From Hyella patelloides LEGE 07179 (GTDB taxonomy: Bacteria; Cyanobacteriota; Cyanobacteriia; Cyanobacteriales; Xenococcaceae), in contig NZ_LR213800.1 in NCBI RefSeq assembly GCF_900659865.1, positions 1-37,277 of the forward strand: a stretch of DNA of 37,277 bases. The letters run 5' to 3'. How positions within the stretch are numbered: position 1 is the first letter of the stretch; the number at the start of each line of letters is the position of its first letter. The notes below the pieces were generated by a model, which saw nothing but the letters and a program-made list of their open reading frames with translations, made no database searches and had not been told where the DNA came from. Positions 8,619 through 17,335 of this stretch are shown here, piece after piece. The position numbers and the translations under genes were made by a program.

Positions 8619-8991
8619 AGATAATTACTCCAGGTTAAACGCTATTTTAGTTGCTTACCGATCCCACTCCGCGCTTATAGACTTCATCCTATTAATAGCG
8701 AGATGAAATATCTACCAACATTTGTTGTAAGTTTTTGTCTGAATTACTTTGAACTGGAGTTTAGTCTAAACTAATTGAATATATAGTCAATTAAAGAAAC
8801 ACAGTGAGGGAGATCGCTCTTTGTTCGGCGGAGAGCGATCGCGGAAATCTCGATTAGCGTTTCATGAGGATTTTACCTGGAGAAGACATCCGAATTTGAG
8901 GTTGAACTTATCGTAACCAATCGCTGAGAGTAGGGATGGGTGCTAATTCTTCGATAAGCTCTACAGTTATAAACTGATTACTAATTACCGA
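8619..8991. other. Intergenic region with a HIP1-type hairpin
   Basis: This 373-base gap separates the DASS operon from the glycosyltransferase upstream on the same strand. It contains one clear inverted repeat (8812-8840, listed separately) and AT-rich sequence that could hold the operon promoter. Directly after the TGA of the glycosyltransferase, the same frame stays open for a further 26 residues (see findings). No RNA gene was recognised. Confidence 0.5.
8812..8840. terminator. Inverted repeat between glycosyltransferase and DASS operon
   Basis: GATCGCTCT (8812-8820) and AGAGCGATC (8832-8840) are perfect 9-base inverted arms around an 11-base loop. It lies downstream of the glycosyltransferase end. 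There is no T-tract on the minus-strand exit side, so a Rho-independent terminator is possible but not proven; it may equally be one of the HIP1-containing palindromes common in cyanobacteria. Confidence 0.4.
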
Positions 8992-9873
8992 TCAGCGATC
9001 GCGATATGTCTGGGCAAAAAATCCCAGATAATGCATAGCGAAAATAATCGAGATAACTTGAGTTGCTTGAAGCGTATTTTTCAACCTATCTTCTTGAGAC
9101 AATTGATTGAGGATTGCTATAGTAGAACGCAATGGCGGTTTTAAATGGGATAAAGTTGTCAGTAAATATACCAATAGTGGTTGAGTGGCTCTTGCTTGTT
9201 CGTAACCTACTCCCCTAACGCGAGCAATTTTGCGATACATTTGTCCGAACGAATATCTAGCAGGATGAGCAACAAGAGTTTCATCTGCATAAACCAAGGA
9301 ATATCCCTGAGCGAAAACTCTTTGTCCCCACTCTCGATCTCCTCCAGATTTTAGCTGGGAATTAAATAAACCCACCCGATCTAACACTGATTTGTAGGTA
9401 AAGATATTAGCTGTTGCGCCATATTTTTGTTCTTCAATATATTGTTTTTGATTAAAAAAGGTAACGCTGTCGTAAAGTTCAATGGCTTTAGGGCGATCGC
9501 TGATTTGAAAAAAAATCTCAATTTTCCCAGCCACTAACCCACAATTAACCGTGGTTACAAGCCGTTTTACCCCTGTCATCAGCCAATCAGGTGCAGGGAT
9601 ACAATCAGAATCAGTAAAAGCGAGTATTTCCCCCCTAGCCAAAGAAACACCATGATTACGAGCGGTATAAGAACCAGGCTCGCCACAGTAAGCTAATTTT
9701 GCTTGAGGAAATTGTTTGACTATATTTTCGAGACTCTCATCACTACCATTATCCACCGCGATCGTTTCATAACAATCTTGAGGATAAGTTTGCTTCTCTA
9801 AAGCTGCCAAACAGATTTTGAGACGCTCTGCATCATTAAAAACTGGAATAATTACAGAAACAAATCGATCCAT
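8992..9873 (-). CDS. Glycosyltransferase family 2 (GT-A fold)
   Basis: Typical family-2 enzyme: N-terminal VSVIIPVFNDAERLKICLAAL, the NDP-binding VDNGSD, the YTARNHG helix start, the metal-binding DSDC (DXD-like), and an acceptor-side GGDREWGQRVFAQG. The frame extends to a TTG at 9909, but I prefer the ATG at 9871-9873 (293 residues). That start is preceded by GAGGGG, gives MDRFVSVIIP as the N-terminus, and lies 7 bases after the stop of the receiver-Wzz gene instead of overlapping it. Known for the family: inverting transfer of a sugar from a nucleotide sugar in polysaccharide assembly. Last gene of the operon 12926-8992. A C-terminal hydrophobic patch (VISIIFAMHYLGFFA) may hold it at the membrane. 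Confidence 0.88.
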   Translation of the reverse strand: MDRFVSVIIPVFNDAERLKICLAALEKQTYPQDCYETIAVDNGSDESLENIVKQFPQAKLAYCGEPGSYTARNHGVSLARGEILAFTDSDCIPAPDWLMTGVKRLVTTVNCGLVAGKIEIFFQISDRPKAIELYDSVTFFNQKQYIEEQKYGATANIFTYKSVLDRVGLFNSQLKSGGDREWGQRVFAQGYSLVYADETLVAHPARYSFGQMYRKIARVRGVGYEQARATQPLLVYLLTTLSHLKPPLRSTIAILNQLSQEDRLKNTLQATQVISIIFAMHYLGFFAQTYRDR

Positions 9874-9880
9874 TTCCCCT

Positions 9881-11758
9881 CTATCTAAATTTATCTGTTT
9901 TAAAGTCAATAGAAGATGACGGCAGTGGTGTTGTTGACATAGGCGTTCTCAGAGAAGAAGGCTGTCGTTCAAACCAGCGCAACATCAAACCAGTAGTAAC
10001 CAGAAAAGAACCTGCCACACCTGCTAAAAAAAGCGTGCGAAGATTGGGACTAGTTGGTTGATTTTCTTTGGGTAAGCTTGGCTCTTTAACTAACTGAATA
10101 GGAGGATAGAGGGAATAGACATTTTCTTTACCTAAATCTAATTCAGCTAAAGTTGTCGCAAAAATTGCTTCTGCTACTTGTAGATTGCGTTGAAAGTTAT
10201 CCTTTGTTAGCTTTTCTTGAGCAATATTTCTTTGACGATTTTCTAATTTCGACCTCTGTTTTTCTAACTCCTGAATTTGTGCTGCTAATTTTTGCCCTTC
10301 TGCGTCGTTAGAAATTAAATCCTTGAAGACCTCTTCCCGCACTGTTTTTACTTTAGGATCGAGAGTAAGATATGTAATCCGCTCTAATTCTTGTCTACTT
10401 ACCGCTCTATTCAGCAGAAAAGTAGCCCTTTGTTGCAGGGCTAGAGTTGCTTCTTCTAACTCTGCTTGCTTATTAACTACTGAAGGATTTTCCGCAGTAA
10501 AGCGAGATAATAAATTAGCTAGTTCAGTCCTAGCTTGAGCATATTGCGCTTGTTGTTGTTGATAAACATCATCTTCTAGTAATTGATAAGCAGCAGTAGC
10601 TTCTGCCGAAGATAAATTTAATTCTTGTCCTAATTTTTGGGAAAGATTATTTAAACCTTGCTCTTGGGCTGATAATTCTGCCTGTTGGCGATATAAATCT
10701 TCTAAATTACTGGCTAATTGTCTAATCTGCTCATCAGAACTCAAAGAAGAAGAAACTTGATATGTCGAAAGTTCTTCTTGGGCTGAATCTAGCTTTTGGC
10801 GGGCTGCTTCTAGGATAACTTGAGTATGTTGTTCTTGGCGTTTTATTTCAGCCTGTCGCAAATTTTCAATTTTTTGAGTTAGAACTTCTTGAAAAATATA
10901 AGCTTTTTGTTGTGCCTGTAGGGGGTTATCTCCCTCAACTGTCAAAGAAATAATACTACCATCTTCCTCAACGATCATTTCTGGTGCGCCAAAATCTCCC
11001 GCAGACATATCTAGTTTTTCGGCAGCTTGCTCCAAAAGACTACGATCGCTAGCAATATAGATATAATCTGTTCTAGTATCTTGGCGACTTTTAGCAGAGT
11101 CAGAACCAGATGAGGCATTACCAATATTAGGTAAATTTAGTTCAACTCCTGCTCCTGTTTGCAACATTTTGATTCCCCATTCGCTGGTGTATTTGAGCGG
11201 AGCTATTCTCCAATAAACCACCACTAATAACCAAACAACAAAGTTGAGTAAAATTCCTAATGACAAATAGAAAGATTTTGAGGGTGGGCGAACTGGAAAC
11301 TTCTGCTTATCAGGAATAGGATGCTTTTGCTCACCAGGAATAGGATGCTCTTCTGGTACTAATTTCTGCACCAAACCAGAGCCGATTTGCAAATGTCCCT
11401 TATAAACAGAGCGGATAAATTTAATTAGTTCCTCAGCAGGAGTAGTCTTGAGAATATATCCTTTGGCACCAGCTTGCAAAGCCTGATTCAGGATTTGGTC
11501 TTCATCATGGGTACTTAAAATTAAGACCTTGACTTCTGGATAGCGTTCAGAAATGATTCGAGTAGCGGTAATTCCGTCTATTCCTGGCATTTCCACGTCC
11601 ATTAAGACTACATCTGGTCGAAACCTATCCACTTTGTCAATCGCTACTTGACCATCATTAGCGATCGCTACAATCTTTAAATCTGATTCTTGCTCTAAAT
11701 AAATTTTGAGTAGTTGTAATATTGTCTTTTGGTCTTCGACTATAAGAAGATTAATCAT
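9881..11758 (-). CDS. Response-regulator receiver domain fused to a Wzz/GumC-type chain-length determinant
   Basis: The single 625-residue frame has two unrelated parts. Residues 1-125 are a complete NarL-type receiver domain: acidic pocket VED (Asp9), phospho-acceptor Asp54 in VVLMDVEMPG, switch residue Ser82 in LILSTHDED and the invariant Lys104 in GYILKTTP. Instead of a DNA-binding domain, a proline-rich linker with repeated HPIP motifs (about 135-155) leads to a membrane helix (LSLGILLNFVVWLLVVVYW) and a Wzz/PCP domain. A long coiled coil (about 290-520) follows, then a second membrane helix near the C-terminus (LFLAGVAGSFLVTTGLML), the standard PCP topology. Known: Wzz/PCP proteins set polysaccharide chain length in Wzx/Wzy pathways. 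Inferred: phosphorylation of the cytosolic receiver modulates chain length or export. No Wzc-type tyrosine kinase domain is present. Confidence 0.88.
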   Translation of the reverse strand: MINLLIVEDQKTILQLLKIYLEQESDLKIVAIANDGQVAIDKVDRFRPDVVLMDVEMPGIDGITATRIISERYPEVKVLILSTHDEDQILNQALQAGAKGYILKTTPAEELIKFIRSVYKGHLQIGSGLVQKLVPEEHPIPGEQKHPIPDKQKFPVRPPSKSFYLSLGILLNFVVWLLVVVYWRIAPLKYTSEWGIKMLQTGAGVELNLPNIGNASSGSDSAKSRQDTRTDYIYIASDRSLLEQAAEKLDMSAGDFGAPEMIVEEDGSIISLTVEGDNPLQAQQKAYIFQEVLTQKIENLRQAEIKRQEQHTQVILEAARQKLDSAQEELSTYQVSSSLSSDEQIRQLASNLEDLYRQQAELSAQEQGLNNLSQKLGQELNLSSAEATAAYQLLEDDVYQQQQAQYAQARTELANLLSRFTAENPSVVNKQAELEEATLALQQRATFLLNRAVSRQELERITYLTLDPKVKTVREEVFKDLISNDAEGQKLAAQIQELEKQRSKLENRQRNIAQEKLTKDNFQRNLQVAEAIFATTLAELDLGKENVYSLYPPIQLVKEPSLPKENQPTSPNLRTLFLAGVAGSFLVTTGLMLRWFERQPSSLRTPMSTTPLPSSSIDFKTDKFR

Positions 11759-11777
11759 CAGGTCATATCATTAAGCA

Positions 11778-12926
11778 TTATTCTCCTTTTATGTTAGATT
11801 TTGAAGCCATTGTTAGAATTTTTTCTTTGGTTATGTAAGCTGACAACAACTCTTCGTAGGCTTTAACATCTCCGTTGTCTGAGAATTGTTCCTCATATCT
11901 GATGGTACTAAATATTTTCATTTTTTTCAGTTCATCAGTATTATCAAGTAACTGTTTAAGTTTTTGCAGACAATGAGCTTGATTTTTGAAATAATGAGCG
12001 CGATCGCCAGCAACCCAGCGATTGAAAGCATTATCTTGAGCCAGAACAGGAGAGCCAGCAGCTAAAGCTTCGACAAGAGATGGATTAGTGCCACCTACTG
12101 TGTGTCCGTGGATATAGAGACGAGTGAAAAATCTTAATGTATCAACTATTTCTTTTTCATAAATAGCCCCAGTAAAAATAACCTCGTCACTAGCTGCTTG
12201 CATCACTTTTCGATGATAAGGAATTCTTTGGGGTAAATAGCGTCCCAAAACCACTAATTTCATTCCCCATTTACGTTGAGAAAAGGCAGAAACAATTTCG
12301 AGGATAGAATTTTCTGGTTCTGGTCTGGCAATAACTAAAAGATATTGATTTGGCGAAAGTTGATAGGGTTTTAACCAGCTTCGATCTACTTCAGTAACTT
12401 TTTCTGTTGCATAGGGAATAACTTTAACTTTGCTGGGAGATACTTGATCGATCAGGTGTTTTTTAATTTGAGGATGATCGGCAACTAAATGATTGCTAAA
12501 AAAAGTCCCACAACGCTCATTAAAAAACAGCCATTTTTTTTGCCAAAAATTCCATTTACTTCGCCACCATTCCATGCCATCCATATTCATGATACTTGCT
12601 CGTTTTTTTAGCCAATATAAAAAAGAAAAACAAGCAGTATTATAGCCAAGTACAAGAATTAAACCCTCTTTTTTAAGAGCATGAATCGTGGATTTATAAT
12701 CAAAGATAATTGAATCTAAAGCACTATCGTCTTTGCTGGGAATATAAACTAAATTAATATTTTTCCATTTTTTTTGAACTATTTTTTGACAATTAACTTG
12801 GCAGTAGACTGTTATATCCCATCCCCTTTTCACAAGATAGAGAGCTAAACGTTCTGCAAAAGTTTCAAATCCACCATGTCCTGCTGGGATACCTCTTGTT
12901 CCTAATATTAGTAATTTATTCTTCAT
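11778..12926 (-). CDS. Glycosyltransferase (DUF1972 / family 4, rhamnosyltransferase-like)
   Basis: N-terminal KNKLLILGTRGIPAGHGGFETFAERLALYL is the signature of DUF1972-type glycosyltransferases, many of which are annotated as rhamnosyl- or galactosyltransferases acting early in polysaccharide repeat assembly. The C-terminal half has the donor-site stretch GGTNPSLVEALAAGSPVLA with the E-x7-type motif and VIARPEPENSIL before it. A longer frame begins at a TTG (12950), but the ATG at 12924-12926 gives the canonical N-terminus (382 residues). It lies 19 bases upstream of the receiver-Wzz gene and is probably the first gene of that three-gene operon. Confidence 0.85.
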   Translation of the reverse strand: MKNKLLILGTRGIPAGHGGFETFAERLALYLVKRGWDITVYCQVNCQKIVQKKWKNINLVYIPSKDDSALDSIIFDYKSTIHALKKEGLILVLGYNTACFSFLYWLKKRASIMNMDGMEWWRSKWNFWQKKWLFFNERCGTFFSNHLVADHPQIKKHLIDQVSPSKVKVIPYATEKVTEVDRSWLKPYQLSPNQYLLVIARPEPENSILEIVSAFSQRKWGMKLVVLGRYLPQRIPYHRKVMQAASDEVIFTGAIYEKEIVDTLRFFTRLYIHGHTVGGTNPSLVEALAAGSPVLAQDNAFNRWVAGDRAHYFKNQAHCLQKLKQLLDNTDELKKMKIFSTIRYEEQFSDNGDVKAYEELLSAYITKEKILTMASKSNIKGE

Positions 12927-13313
12927 TAAATTAAATGTAAGCAACAACAATCGTCAGAGAATTTCAACTAAATAAAAATTCTCTAGCCGAGTAACTTGGA
13001 ATGAAAAAGATAATATAATTGGTTTCTAGTTAATAATACTGAAATAAAAGTAACAAACTCGATAAAAAACCCGATTATTTTCAGTGTAAATACTGAAGAA
13101 AATATTAATCTCGAAAAATTAATTGCACTATGTATCAACGGTCACAAATTACCGCAATTTTTATTTAAAAAATTACCCTGAAAAAAGGAAGTAATATATT
13201 CGCAAACAAAGGACAAAAACTATAATGAATTGAGTGCAATAAATTAAAGCAAAAAAGCAAAAATATATTAACTACTTAGAACAAGAGGTTAGGCTAAATT
13301 GAGAGTAAATTAA
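12927..13313. other. AT-rich intergenic region
   Basis: A 387-base, very AT-rich gap upstream of the DUF1972 glycosyltransferase operon and downstream of the flippase gene. It probably contains the promoter of the 12926-8992 operon. No convincing terminator hairpin, RNA gene or coding frame was seen. Confidence 0.45.
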
Positions 13314-14675
13314 TTAGAGCAATTTTCCGAAGACAGTACAATGAATGCCAAGCTTTTTGCGTACCACAATAGTATTCTCAACATTTAATAACACTGTGCT
13401 GCCAACTGTAGCGATCGCTGCTCCTGACAATCCCCATCGAGGAATTAACAAAGCGTTTAAAACCACATTCAACAGGGTACTACCACAGCGACTAATCAGC
13501 GTATAGCGTTCGTGTCCAGTCATACTAAGCAATAGACCAGCCGAACCTGTCGCCACATTGACTAACTGTCCCACACAAAGAACGATCAAAGCATTTTGTC
13601 CTTGGGTAAACTCACTACCAAACAACGATAAATACCAATAGCCAAATACCATTAGACCGATAATGATTGGTAAAGAAGTCAACAATACAGTACGGGAACT
13701 TTTAGTCAAAATTCTTTGTATTTTTTCCGTTTTTCCTTCAGCATAAAGACTAGCAATGTTTGGGGCGAGAACTGTATTAGCAGCATTAGTCACAAAGTCA
13801 ATTAGCTGCGCTCCTCGACTGACAGCAAAATAAATCCCTACTACTTCTGCTCCTTGAATAGCTCCTAGCATTAAAATATCAGTGCGCGATTTAATCAGAT
13901 ACATACTGCCCATGAACATAAAAGGTAAAGCACTGTTCAGCCAAGTTTTAGCTTGATATTTAGCTGTGGCTTTTTTAACTTCATCAGGTAAAATTCGGTA
14001 AAGCAATTTCATGCCGATAGCCAAGGTAATCAGAGTAATTACCAACCTTATGAGTATCACCCAAGGAGCATTTAAATCTTCTCCTAAAAAAAGATACCCA
14101 CATCCTACCAAGACGATTAGTAATGCAGGAGCAATGAGCAACTCTGGCACAAGTCCCATCACAATCTTATTTAGTCCTCTCATCGCTGCTAGTCGCAGGT
14201 TTCTCAGGGTGTCGATAGGAATTATCAGCATAGCCAAACAGAAAGCCAAAAACTGCTCGGAATTAGCTCCCACATTCAAGCTCCAAGCTACACCTATAGC
14301 CACCAAAATCAACACCACAGATGTAATCAATGCTATCTGATTAGCCCAATTTAGCAGACCGCGCATCAAATTCCAGGATGACTTAGTTTTATAGACAGCA
14401 ACTTCACGAACGATTAATTTATCGAGTCCTAAAGTCGCTCCCAAGCTCAGCAATTGAGTCCAGGTAAAAGCGTAAGTATAAACTCCAAAACCCGATGCTC
14501 CGAGCAGGCGAGCCAGCAAAATACTCGTCAGAAAATTTAAGCCAGTAGCAGCAATTCTCAGACCCAAAGTACCTGCTGCACCTTTGACTAAACGTTTCTT
14601 CAGACTGCTTTGTTGCTCTTTGGCGAACAAAGTTTGCCACAAGTCTTGGATACATCGAACGCTTCTATTTATCAT
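13314..14675 (-). CDS. Wzx-like oligosaccharide flippase (MOP superfamily)
   Basis: The 453-residue protein has about twelve hydrophobic segments and a short basic N-terminus. The first helix region (KGAAGTLGLRIAATGLNFLTSILLARLLGASGFGVYTYAFTW) is the hallmark of polysaccharide flippases of the MOP/MATE-related family, and LGLDKLIVREVA follows as usual. Known role: flipping undecaprenyl-linked repeat units across the inner membrane. It sits in the centre of the polysaccharide locus between a lipoprotein glycosidase-like gene and a glycosyltransferase operon. The start ATG at 14673-14675 leaves 43 bases to the upstream gene, so co-transcription with it is likely. Confidence 0.88.
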   Translation of the reverse strand: MINRSVRCIQDLWQTLFAKEQQSSLKKRLVKGAAGTLGLRIAATGLNFLTSILLARLLGASGFGVYTYAFTWTQLLSLGATLGLDKLIVREVAVYKTKSSWNLMRGLLNWANQIALITSVVLILVAIGVAWSLNVGANSEQFLAFCLAMLIIPIDTLRNLRLAAMRGLNKIVMGLVPELLIAPALLIVLVGCGYLFLGEDLNAPWVILIRLVITLITLAIGMKLLYRILPDEVKKATAKYQAKTWLNSALPFMFMGSMYLIKSRTDILMLGAIQGAEVVGIYFAVSRGAQLIDFVTNAANTVLAPNIASLYAEGKTEKIQRILTKSSRTVLLTSLPIIIGLMVFGYWYLSLFGSEFTQGQNALIVLCVGQLVNVATGSAGLLLSMTGHERYTLISRCGSTLLNVVLNALLIPRWGLSGAAIATVGSTVLLNVENTIVVRKKLGIHCTVFGKLL

Positions 14676-14718
14676 CTTATTTAATCAGTTGTACCCCGCG
14701 ACTGGCAGTATAATCGAT

Positions 14719-16281
14719 TCAGAATGATGGCAGAGAATCTAATTTGGTCACTGAATAAGCAGGTAACATAATTTCGGGTGAAACAGTGTCACTTTTGCTT
14801 TTGATAACTTCTTTTCCCGTAATTAAAGTTTGTGGCTCTGCCGAAAGTTGTTGATAGCTAACCGAAGCCGAAAAAAGCTGCTCTAAATTAACAGAGATAT
14901 TTCGATTAGATAAGTTGGCGATAATCGCTCGTGAGTGTTTGCCATTGTTAAACATCCAGCCATACAAAGCAGGATATTCAAAGTTTTTATGACCGACTAA
15001 GGTAAATTCAGGAGAAAAATCAATTTTCTGCGCCTTTGTCATGCCTAAAGTTGCCTCCCCCAGCAAACTCAGAGTTGAGCCAGTAGCAGAAAGGCTTTTA
15101 GCTTGAACCTCAAAATTTTCATCACTAGGATTAAGAAAGCTTGCCTTATTTGCAAAAATAGCAGCAAATCGAGAATTTCCCGTTAATACATGGTTGCAAG
15201 CGATCGCAATTCGGGAATCTTCGAGAAAAAGTAAACTCATTGTCAGCGCGTAAAGCCCATGAGTCCAACTACCCATCACCCTTTGTTGTTTGTCCCGATT
15301 TTTTTTGCCAAATACATTTTCAAATAAATTGTATTCTGTCATCCATATTTGCTTATTGTCTGGAATTAACTTTAACTGGTCATTATTTTGCAGTTTTTGC
15401 CAACTTCTAAAAGGTTGTCCCAAAATTAGTGGAACTTCTTCGGAGGTAAAAAAAGGATAGGTGGAGTTGGAGTCTATGGGAGATTTTAAGCCATGTCCGT
15501 TATAGAGATGAAGGGTAACGGCATCTGCTTGATACATAGCTGAATTAAGAAGACTTTTTTGCCAGTTTTGTTCGCGGATCGAATCTTTTGGTTTGGGCGC
15601 GACTCCTACTAAGGCAATTTCTGCTGCGGGAAATTCTTGTTTGATTGCAACTATCCACTCACTAGCAGTTTGAGCATAATCTGCCGAAGTGGGAAAAACT
15701 CGCTTATAGTTAGGCACATCAAAGTAAAATTCGTTACCTAGCTCAATGTATTTCACTGGCATTCCTAAATCTCTTGCCCTTCGCAACATTTCTAATTGCG
15801 ATTCCAAACTAGAAGTAGCCATATTTAAAACAAAAATGGGATCGGTATTAGTTTCTTTGATTCCCCCTTGTATATCTTCTAATTTGCTGGCATTGTATTT
15901 AAGATCTTTGTTTCTAAACTGAATCGGATAGCCAGCCATGGCTTCCCTGACATTTCCTACTAATCCTCCTTTTTGCCAATCCCAATAATTAGATTCTGTT
16001 CCTCCTGGTATTCTTAATAACTGCGGATTTACTTGCCTAACTGCTTGTTGAAACTCTGGGTTAGACCAGGATTTTACCATTAAGGAATTGACATTAAAGC
16101 AGGCATAATTTTCTGAGAGGGGACGAGAAACAGATGAAAGTGAAGCCTTCACCGTGGATGGTTGTGCTGATGCTGATTTTTTTCCGAGATTTTTTTGCCC
16201 ACTACAACCACTTATTAGTAACAAGCTGGTTAAGACAAAGAAATTTAACCAAGAAATAGAGTTAGTAGAAGTTTTAAACAT
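14719..16281 (-). CDS. Lipoprotein resembling clan GH-A glycoside hydrolases (GH39/GH51-like)
   Basis: Starting from the ATG at 16279-16281 (520 residues) the protein opens with a lipoprotein signal: a hydrophobic stretch ending in LLLISGC, with Cys26 as the lipidation site. The frame continues upstream to 16380, but that would bury the signal peptide. The catalytic part resembles clan GH-A enzymes: LLRIPGGTESNYWDW at the barrel start, acid/base candidate Glu184 in IELGNEFYF, and nucleophile candidate Glu316 in WMTEYNLFE. A C-terminal beta-rich domain follows (RAIIANLSNRNISVNL), as in arabinofuranosidase-like proteins. Inferred role: trimming or remodelling the polysaccharide made by this cluster, on the periplasmic or outer-membrane side. 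The substrate is unknown. Adjacent to the flippase gene in the same direction. Confidence 0.72.
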   Translation of the reverse strand: MFKTSTNSISWLNFFVLTSLLLISGCSGQKNLGKKSASAQPSTVKASLSSVSRPLSENYACFNVNSLMVKSWSNPEFQQAVRQVNPQLLRIPGGTESNYWDWQKGGLVGNVREAMAGYPIQFRNKDLKYNASKLEDIQGGIKETNTDPIFVLNMATSSLESQLEMLRRARDLGMPVKYIELGNEFYFDVPNYKRVFPTSADYAQTASEWIVAIKQEFPAAEIALVGVAPKPKDSIREQNWQKSLLNSAMYQADAVTLHLYNGHGLKSPIDSNSTYPFFTSEEVPLILGQPFRSWQKLQNNDQLKLIPDNKQIWMTEYNLFENVFGKKNRDKQQRVMGSWTHGLYALTMSLLFLEDSRIAIACNHVLTGNSRFAAIFANKASFLNPSDENFEVQAKSLSATGSTLSLLGEATLGMTKAQKIDFSPEFTLVGHKNFEYPALYGWMFNNGKHSRAIIANLSNRNISVNLEQLFSASVSYQQLSAEPQTLITGKEVIKSKSDTVSPEIMLPAYSVTKLDSLPSF

Positions 16282-16454
16282 CTGAAATAAGAAATACTTT
16301 TTTCGGTTATTGAAGCTGTTTCCAGTATAAAGATCGCCCAAATATCTTTTAATCACTATATTGCGATCTAATGTATGCAAAAAAAGTTTTCGTTGATTTC
16401 CAAAAACATAGTTTAATCTATAACCATCCTACAAATAATTAGTAGACTCGCTTA

Positions 16455-16574
16455 ATACCAAATCCTATTTACATAGAATACTTATCGATGAAACAATAAA
16501 ACCTTGTAGAGACGCGATATATCACGTCTCTACGATCTATTTTTATAGGATGTTTAGATAATCGGATTTCGTAT
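16455..16574. repeat. MITE-like element with imperfect terminal inverted repeats and an internal hairpin
   Basis: ATACCAAATCC (16455-16465) and GGATTTCGTAT (16564-16574) are inverted copies with one mismatch, bounding about 120 bases without a coding frame. Inside is a strong hairpin: GTAGAGACG (16506-16514) and CGTCTCTAC (16525-16533) around a 10-base loop. Small non-coding elements with terminal inverted repeats and a GTAGAGACG-type hairpin look like miniature transposable elements. A near-identical copy of one terminus occurs at 26984-26998. Confidence 0.55.
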
Positions 16575-16605
16575 AACTTCCACATTTAACAAAATAAAAT
16601 GATAA

Positions 16606-17229
16606 TTAACGACGCTCAGGCAATGCTAATTTAATTCCCAAACCAATCAAAACACTGCTTGTAATCCAACGCAGAATACTGGAAGCTGTGGCACTACGCC
16701 CAATCCAACTACCCATGCTTCCTGCAAAATACCCGACGCAACTCAACCACACAACCCCAAGTAAAGCAAAACACAATCCCATCAAAAACATTTGCCAAGG
16801 TACATTACCAAGGCTGGGATCGACAAACTGTGGCAAAAATGCCAGGAAAAATAAGGCGACTTTAGGATTAAGCACATTTGTTACGAAACCTTGCCACAGT
16901 AGCATTAATCGCGATGCTTTTTGTCTGTTAGGTTGCAGGAAAAATTCTTTTTTGTTGAGAACTGTTTTGATTCCTAAATAGATTAAATAAACTGCTCCAA
17001 CCATCTTGATAACGGTAAATGCCAAAGCAGATGATTGCAGAATAGCTGATAATCCCAAAACCGCGAAGAGTGTATGAATTATAACTCCTAAATTAACTCC
17101 TAGAGCCGAAATCACTCCTGCAACTTTACCTTGCCCAATTCCGCGAGTAATAACGTAAATGGTATCTTGACCTGGTGTCATAATTAGGGCGATAGATGCA
17201 ACCAGAAACAGAGTAAATTGTGAATCCAT
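16606..17229 (-). CDS. LysE/RhtB-type amino-acid exporter
   Basis: The 207-residue protein has six hydrophobic segments and the family signature near the N-terminus (ASIALIMTPGQDTIYVITRGIGQGKVAGVISALGVNLGVIIHT), which matches the LysE/RhtB translocator family (typical length about 200-210 residues). Known role: export of amino acids such as homoserine, threonine or lysine across the inner membrane. The actual substrate cannot be read from sequence. It is probably a bystander within the polysaccharide region: it is flanked by gaps of about 100 and 225-325 bases and has no obvious link to glycan synthesis. Confidence 0.85.
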   Translation of the reverse strand: MDSQFTLFLVASIALIMTPGQDTIYVITRGIGQGKVAGVISALGVNLGVIIHTLFAVLGLSAILQSSALAFTVIKMVGAVYLIYLGIKTVLNKKEFFLQPNRQKASRLMLLWQGFVTNVLNPKVALFFLAFLPQFVDPSLGNVPWQMFLMGLCFALLGVVWLSCVGYFAGSMGSWIGRSATASSILRWITSSVLIGLGIKLALPERR

Positions 17230-17335
17230 ATTAAAACTTAGCTAAAGAATAATTTTAATTCTATAAAAATTTTTTCAAACTCTAACTACAGCAATTTATT
17301 AATTGAACCGATAAGCCGATAATTGGTAACTACTT

